17,083 nucleotides of DNA from DATLAN01 sp035527455 (lineage in GTDB: Bacteria; Planctomycetota; Planctomycetia; Pirellulales; Thermoguttaceae). The position numbers and the translations under genes were made by a program. Within the stretch, counting starts at the first letter, position 1; the number at the start of each line of letters is the position of its first letter. Of this stretch, positions 14,228-17,083 are shown piece by piece. The notes below the pieces were generated by a model. The model ran no database searches and was not told the DNA's origin. It saw only the letters and a program-made list of their open reading frames with translations. The stretch covers positions 1-17,083 of the forward strand of contig DATLAN010000256.1 in assembly GCA_035527455.1 (NCBI GenBank). Direction: 5' to 3'.

Positions 14228-14881
14228 TTATGTTCCTTCGACCAGCGCGACGGCGCGGATCGGCGAGCCGTCGCGTCCTTGGATGTTCAGCGGAAAGCCG
14301 ATGAAGGTGAACCGCTGGGGAAGCCGATCCAGGTTCGTCAGCCCCTCGACGATCACCATTTCGACGCCCTGCTCCAGAAGCGCCAGGTGGCACGCCTTCC
14401 ACTCGGTGCTGGGCGTGCCGGTGTCCATGCCCAATAGGCCGATCCGCCGCCGGGCGATCCATCGGGCGGCGTCGAGCGTGAGCGTGGGGAAGTCGGCGAA
14501 ATACGCCGGCGTGTTGTACGTGCGGTCCCAGCCGGTTCGATAAATGACCTTCGCGCCCGGCTGAAACTCGGCCTCGTGCGGCAGCAGCATTTCGGTGGTG
14601 ATGGGCGTTTTGGGTTCGAGGAACGAGCCGGGTGCCAGGTCGACCAGCGAGGCCGGGCCGTAGAAGCGATCCAGCGGCATCTGGTCCACGGTCTTCCCGT
14701 CGTCGAAGAAATGGAACGGCACGTCCAGGTGCGTGCCCTGGTGCGACGACATGCTGACCTTCGTGCTGTTGTAACCGATCGAGGCCACGGTGTTGTGTAC
14801 CTCGATGCTCACGCCGGGATCGTCGGGAAAGTTGAGTTGGCCGTGCTCGAGCGGATGGGAGAGGTCGATCAGTTGGGACAT
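14228..14881 (-). CDS. Cyclase/kynurenine-formamidase-like metal-dependent hydrolase
   Basis: A 217-residue protein of the putative cyclase family (PF04199 type). The family's metal-site motif HxGTHxDxPxH is complete: H47, G49, T50, H51, D53, P55, H57 (SSHQGTHLDVPFHF). The start MSQLIDLSHPLEHG and the GMDTGTPSTEW and VEGLTNLDRLPQ segments also fit. Known relatives hydrolyse N-formylkynurenine, isatin or similar amides with Zn or Mn, but most bacterial members have no assigned substrate, so I give no gene symbol. It has no signal peptide. No ribosome site is seen before ATG 14881; instead the upstream DNA is a degenerate heptamer repeat. Palindromic repeat copies lie on both sides of the gene, and no neighbour points to tryptophan degradation. 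Confidence 0.92.
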   Translation of the reverse strand: MSQLIDLSHPLEHGQLNFPDDPGVSIEVHNTVASIGYNSTKVSMSSHQGTHLDVPFHFFDDGKTVDQMPLDRFYGPASLVDLAPGSFLEPKTPITTEMLLPHEAEFQPGAKVIYRTGWDRTYNTPAYFADFPTLTLDAARWIARRRIGLLGMDTGTPSTEWKACHLALLEQGVEMVIVEGLTNLDRLPQRFTFIGFPLNIQGRDGSPIRAVALVEGT

Positions 14882-14886
14882 GGGAG

Positions 14887-14921
14887 GGTTCGGGGTTCGG
14901 GGTTTGGGATTCGCGGTTCAT
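14887..14921. repeat. Degenerate 7-bp tandem repeat (ggttcgg)
   Basis: Units ggttcgg, ggttcgg, ggtttgg, gattcgc and ggttcat follow one another directly upstream of the cyclase start, with no gap, and run into the palindromic repeat. They share the 7-bp period of the array at 16982-17083 but not its sequence. They occupy the place where the cyclase ribosome site should be. Confidence 0.7.
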
Positions 14922-14956
14922 GCTCTCGGATCAGGTTGGTGGGCAGTGCCCACCCT
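14919..14956. repeat. Half copy of the GGTGGGCAGTGCCCACC repeat
   Basis: Begins with the 16 bases catgctctcggatcag, identical to 14002-14017, followed by the right arm ttggtgggcagtgcccaccc. It has the same orientation as the full copy at 13971-14041, and the left arm is missing. The cyclase gene lies between the two copies. Confidence 0.85.
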
Positions 14957-15050
14957 ACGGGCTCTTGTCTCCAGGGAGGATCGTGCGGGCACCGACCGCA
15001 TTGTATACTGTCAGAAAGCAAGTATCACCAACCATTTCCCGGAGCGTCCC

Positions 15051-17083
15051 ATGCACAAGATCCTCGCCAACTGCTTGCTGCTGATCGCGTTCTTCCCGGG
15101 CCTGGCCAACGGACAACTGCCGGACGAACAGCCGCCGGACAAACAACCGCCGGACGGCGGCCCGAAGCGGCTGGCCGCCGATCTGCTGCGCGATTGCGGC
15201 GTGCAGGGCGGACTGGTCGTTCACGTGGGATGCGGCGACGGGCAACTGACGGCCGAATTGCTGGCCGGCGATCGCTACCGCGTCCACGGCCTGGACACCG
15301 ATCCGGCTAACGTCGCCCGGGCACGCGAGCACGTGCGCTCTTTGGGCCGCTACGGGGCCGTCTCGGTCGATCGGTTCGACGGCACGCAATTGCCGTATGC
15401 GGAAAACCTCGTGAACCTGCTGGTCGCCGAGGATGTCGGCCGGGTGTCGATGGCCGAGGTGATGCGGGTGCTGGTGCCGCGCGGCGTGGCCTGCCTGAAG
15501 ACCGACGGCCGTTGGACGAAGACCGTCAAGCCGTGGCCCGCGGAAATCGACGAGTGGACGCACTGGCTCCATGGGGCGGACGGCAACGCCGTAGCGCAGG
15601 ACACCGTGGCCGGGCCGCCGCGCCGCCTGCAGTGGATCGCCGGGCCGGTCTGGTCGCGGCATCACAACTCGGTGCCCAGCGTCAGCGCCGTGGTCTCGGC
15701 CGGCGGGCGGCTGTTCTCGATCGTCGACGACGCGCCGGTGAGCATGGACGGCTCGGCGCCCGACCGCTGGTCCCTGGTCGCCCGCGATGCGTTCAACGGC
15801 CTGTTGCTCTGGAAGAAGCCGATGCCCGAGTGGGGATGGAAGACCTGGAGTGCCCAGTGGACGTGCCGCTTCACCGTTCCCACAAACCTGCCGCGCCGGC
15901 TGGTGGCCGTGGGCGACCGCGTGTACGTCACGCTGGCATTCAACGCCCCGCTGACGGAACTCGATGCGGCCACCGGCGAGGTCCGCCGCGTACTGCCGGG
16001 CACGGAGTTCACCGACGAGATCCTTTACCACCAGGGGCGATTGATCCTCGCGCTGAACCAGGCCCCGCAACGGCCCGGGGCGGCAGCGGCGGATCGGCGC
16101 GGCGAGGTGGACGACCCGCCGGTGAAGAAATGGGTCGCGGCGGTCGAGGCGGAAACCGGCCGCATGCTCTGGAAGACCGGCGATTACGTGGGCCTGCAAT
16201 CGAAGACCGGCTCGATGGACCGCATCAACCACCTGTCGATGTGCGCCGGCGACGGAGCGGTGTTCTTCGTCGATCGGGATCGGATCGTCAGCCTGGACCT
16301 GGAGACCGGCCGGCAGCGATGGCAGATCCCGCGGCCGGTCGTGCCCGAGAACAAGATGCGATACGACATCCGCATCACCGACATGTGTTCGCTGGTGTTT
16401 CAAGCCGGCACACTCTACTTCGCCCAGCTCGACCCGGATCGCGAAATCGACTGGCGGGAGATCCGCGGCCGGCTGCACGCGTTTTCGGCCGAGGACGGCC
16501 GCGAGTTGTGGAACCACGCCTGTGCCTCGTGGGGCTGGGGACATCCGGCCGACGTGTTTGTCGTCGATGGGCTGGTTTGGGTCCACGGCTACCAGGACGG
16601 GCCCCGCAAAGGCCGGGAATTCCGCCCGAACTCCGCCGCGGACCTGACGACCGGCAACTCGTGGGTCGGCTCGGAGAGTTCGTGGATCCTCGGCCTCGAT
16701 CCGGCCACCGGCGAAGTGAAACGCAAGGTCTCGAATTTCGAGGCCTTCAACAACGGGCATCACCACCGATGCTACCGCAACAAGGCCACGACGCGATTCA
16801 TGATGACCAGCTTCCGCGGGCTTGAGTTCATTCCATGGGACGGCGACCGGGCACAACTGAACCATTGGGCCCGCGGAACCTGCCGCTTGGGGTCGATCCC
16901 CTGCAACGGCCTGGTCTACGCGACGCCCCATCCGTGCGACTGCTACATCACCTCGAAGCTCAACGGCTTCGTCGCCCTGGCGGGCGAGGGACGAGGGGCG
17001 GGGGGCGAGGGGCGAGGGACGAGGGACGAGGGGCGTGGGGCGAGGGACGAGGGGCGAGGGGCGAGGGACGGGGGGCGAGGGGC
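15051..17083 (+). CDS. Exported methyltransferase-like / PQQ beta-propeller fusion protein (3' end outside window)
   Basis: The frame from ATG 15051 (GGAG 6 nt upstream) runs 677 codons to the window end without a stop. A signal peptide (HKILANCLLLIAFFPGLANG, residues 2-21) is followed by a short PPDxQ linker. A Rossmann methyltransferase-like domain spans about 38-160: VVHVGCGDGQLTAELL (motif I, 57-71), the acidic HGLDTDP after strand 2, and MAEVMRVLVPRGVACLK. From about 165 a PQQ-type beta-propeller follows, with blade ends such as GLLLWKK (~252), GRMLWKT (~371), GRQRWQI (~420) and GRELWNH (~484). Planctomycetes have many such propellers, some with this N-terminal domain (family recall). 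Whether a SAM enzyme can work outside the cytoplasm is doubtful, so the domain may be binding-only. After KLNGFVALA (~643) the frame enters a heptanucleotide array, giving GEGRGAG/RDEGRGAR-type sequence up to the edge. Confidence 0.85.
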   Translation, partial: MHKILANCLLLIAFFPGLANGQLPDEQPPDKQPPDGGPKRLAADLLRDCGVQGGLVVHVGCGDGQLTAELLAGDRYRVHGLDTDPANVARAREHVRSLGRYGAVSVDRFDGTQLPYAENLVNLLVAEDVGRVSMAEVMRVLVPRGVACLKTDGRWTKTVKPWPAEIDEWTHWLHGADGNAVAQDTVAGPPRRLQWIAGPVWSRHHNSVPSVSAVVSAGGRLFSIVDDAPVSMDGSAPDRWSLVARDAFNGLLLWKKPMPEWGWKTWSAQWTCRFTVPTNLPRRLVAVGDRVYVTLAFNAPLTELDAATGEVRRVLPGTEFTDEILYHQGRLILALNQAPQRPGAAAADRRGEVDDPPVKKWVAAVEAETGRMLWKTGDYVGLQSKTGSMDRINHLSMCAGDGAVFFVDRDRIVSLDLETGRQRWQIPRPVVPENKMRYDIRITDMCSLVFQAGTLYFAQLDPDREIDWREIRGRLHAFSAEDGRELWNHACASWGWGHPADVFVVDGLVWVHGYQDGPRKGREFRPNSAADLTTGNSWVGSESSWILGLDPATGEVKRKVSNFEAFNNGHHHRCYRNKATTRFMMTSFRGLEFIPWDGDRAQLNHWARGTCRLGSIPCNGLVYATPHPCDCYITSKLNGFVALAGEGRGAGGEGRGTRDEGRGARDEGRGARDGGRG
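16982..17083 (+). repeat. Heptanucleotide tandem array (gggcgag), continues past the window
   Basis: Fourteen complete 7-bp units plus four bases, based on gggcgag with variants ggacgag, gggcggg, gggcgtg and ggacggg. Seven is not a multiple of three, so three units encode seven residues (GRGARGE-type) and no frame of the unit contains a stop on the plus strand. The array lies in the frame of the PQQ-propeller gene. Confidence 0.95.

Noticed and set aside
14955..16931. 658-codon open frame on the minus strand
   Set aside because: Antisense shadow of the methyltransferase/PQQ gene; the plus frame shows a signal peptide, SAM motif and propeller blades, the minus frame shows nothing recognisable.

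Overview
The window is high-GC bacterial DNA that looks like a member of the Planctomycetota, probably Pirellulales-like. This is inferred from gene content, not from a marker gene. The signs are a dockerin-like PEP-CTERM surface protein, a Tat-exported Gfo/Idh/MocA oxidoreductase, a proline-rich secreted protein with an SHD1 (SLA1 homology domain 1) tail, a zinc-ribbon/GYF-like membrane protein, a secreted methyltransferase/PQQ-propeller fusion, and short palindromic repeats between genes. I see no rRNA, tRNA, CRISPR array, integrase or transposase.

Layout. 2-688 (+) is the 3' end of a dockerin/PEP-CTERM protein. 907-1459 (+) is a broken nucleotidyltransferase-like gene followed by a small, translationally coupled helical protein, a candidate two-gene module. 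1460-1931 is gene-free with possible coding debris. 1932-3347 (-) is the Tat-exported oxidoreductase. 3586-5370 (-) is a large secreted protein of unknown function, with one full and one half copy of an inverted repeat in the gaps on either side of it. 5634-6824 (+) is a zinc-ribbon / KAPQQ-repeat / GYF-like / three-TM protein. 6863-8748 (-) is the HslVU ATP-dependent protease operon. 8749-9284 is a gene-free divergent region. 9285-10283 (+) is the proline-rich repeat protein, followed by a very good intrinsic terminator. 10444-11025 (+) is an isochorismatase-fold hydrolase. 11097-13924 (-) is a pair of exported carbohydrate-active proteins: a parallel beta-helix protein, then a TIM-barrel glycoside-hydrolase-like protein. 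14228-14881 (-) is a metal-dependent cyclase/hydrolase with palindromic repeat copies on both sides. 15051-17083 (+, cut by the window end) is an exported protein with an N-terminal Rossmann methyltransferase-like domain and a PQQ-type beta-propeller. Its reading frame runs into an array of 7-bp repeats that continues to the window edge.

How the genes fit together. Most gene products are exported or act on surface or carbohydrate substrates (Gfo/Idh/MocA, beta-helix, glycoside hydrolase, PQQ-propeller, dockerin/PEP-CTERM), as expected for a polysaccharide-degrading planctomycete. HslVU is the only clear housekeeping unit. I did not find a convincing new multi-gene system. The best second-look items are the in-frame heptanucleotide array in the propeller gene, the secreted methyltransferase-propeller architecture, the degraded nucleotidyltransferase plus small-partner module, and two families of palindromic intergenic repeats.
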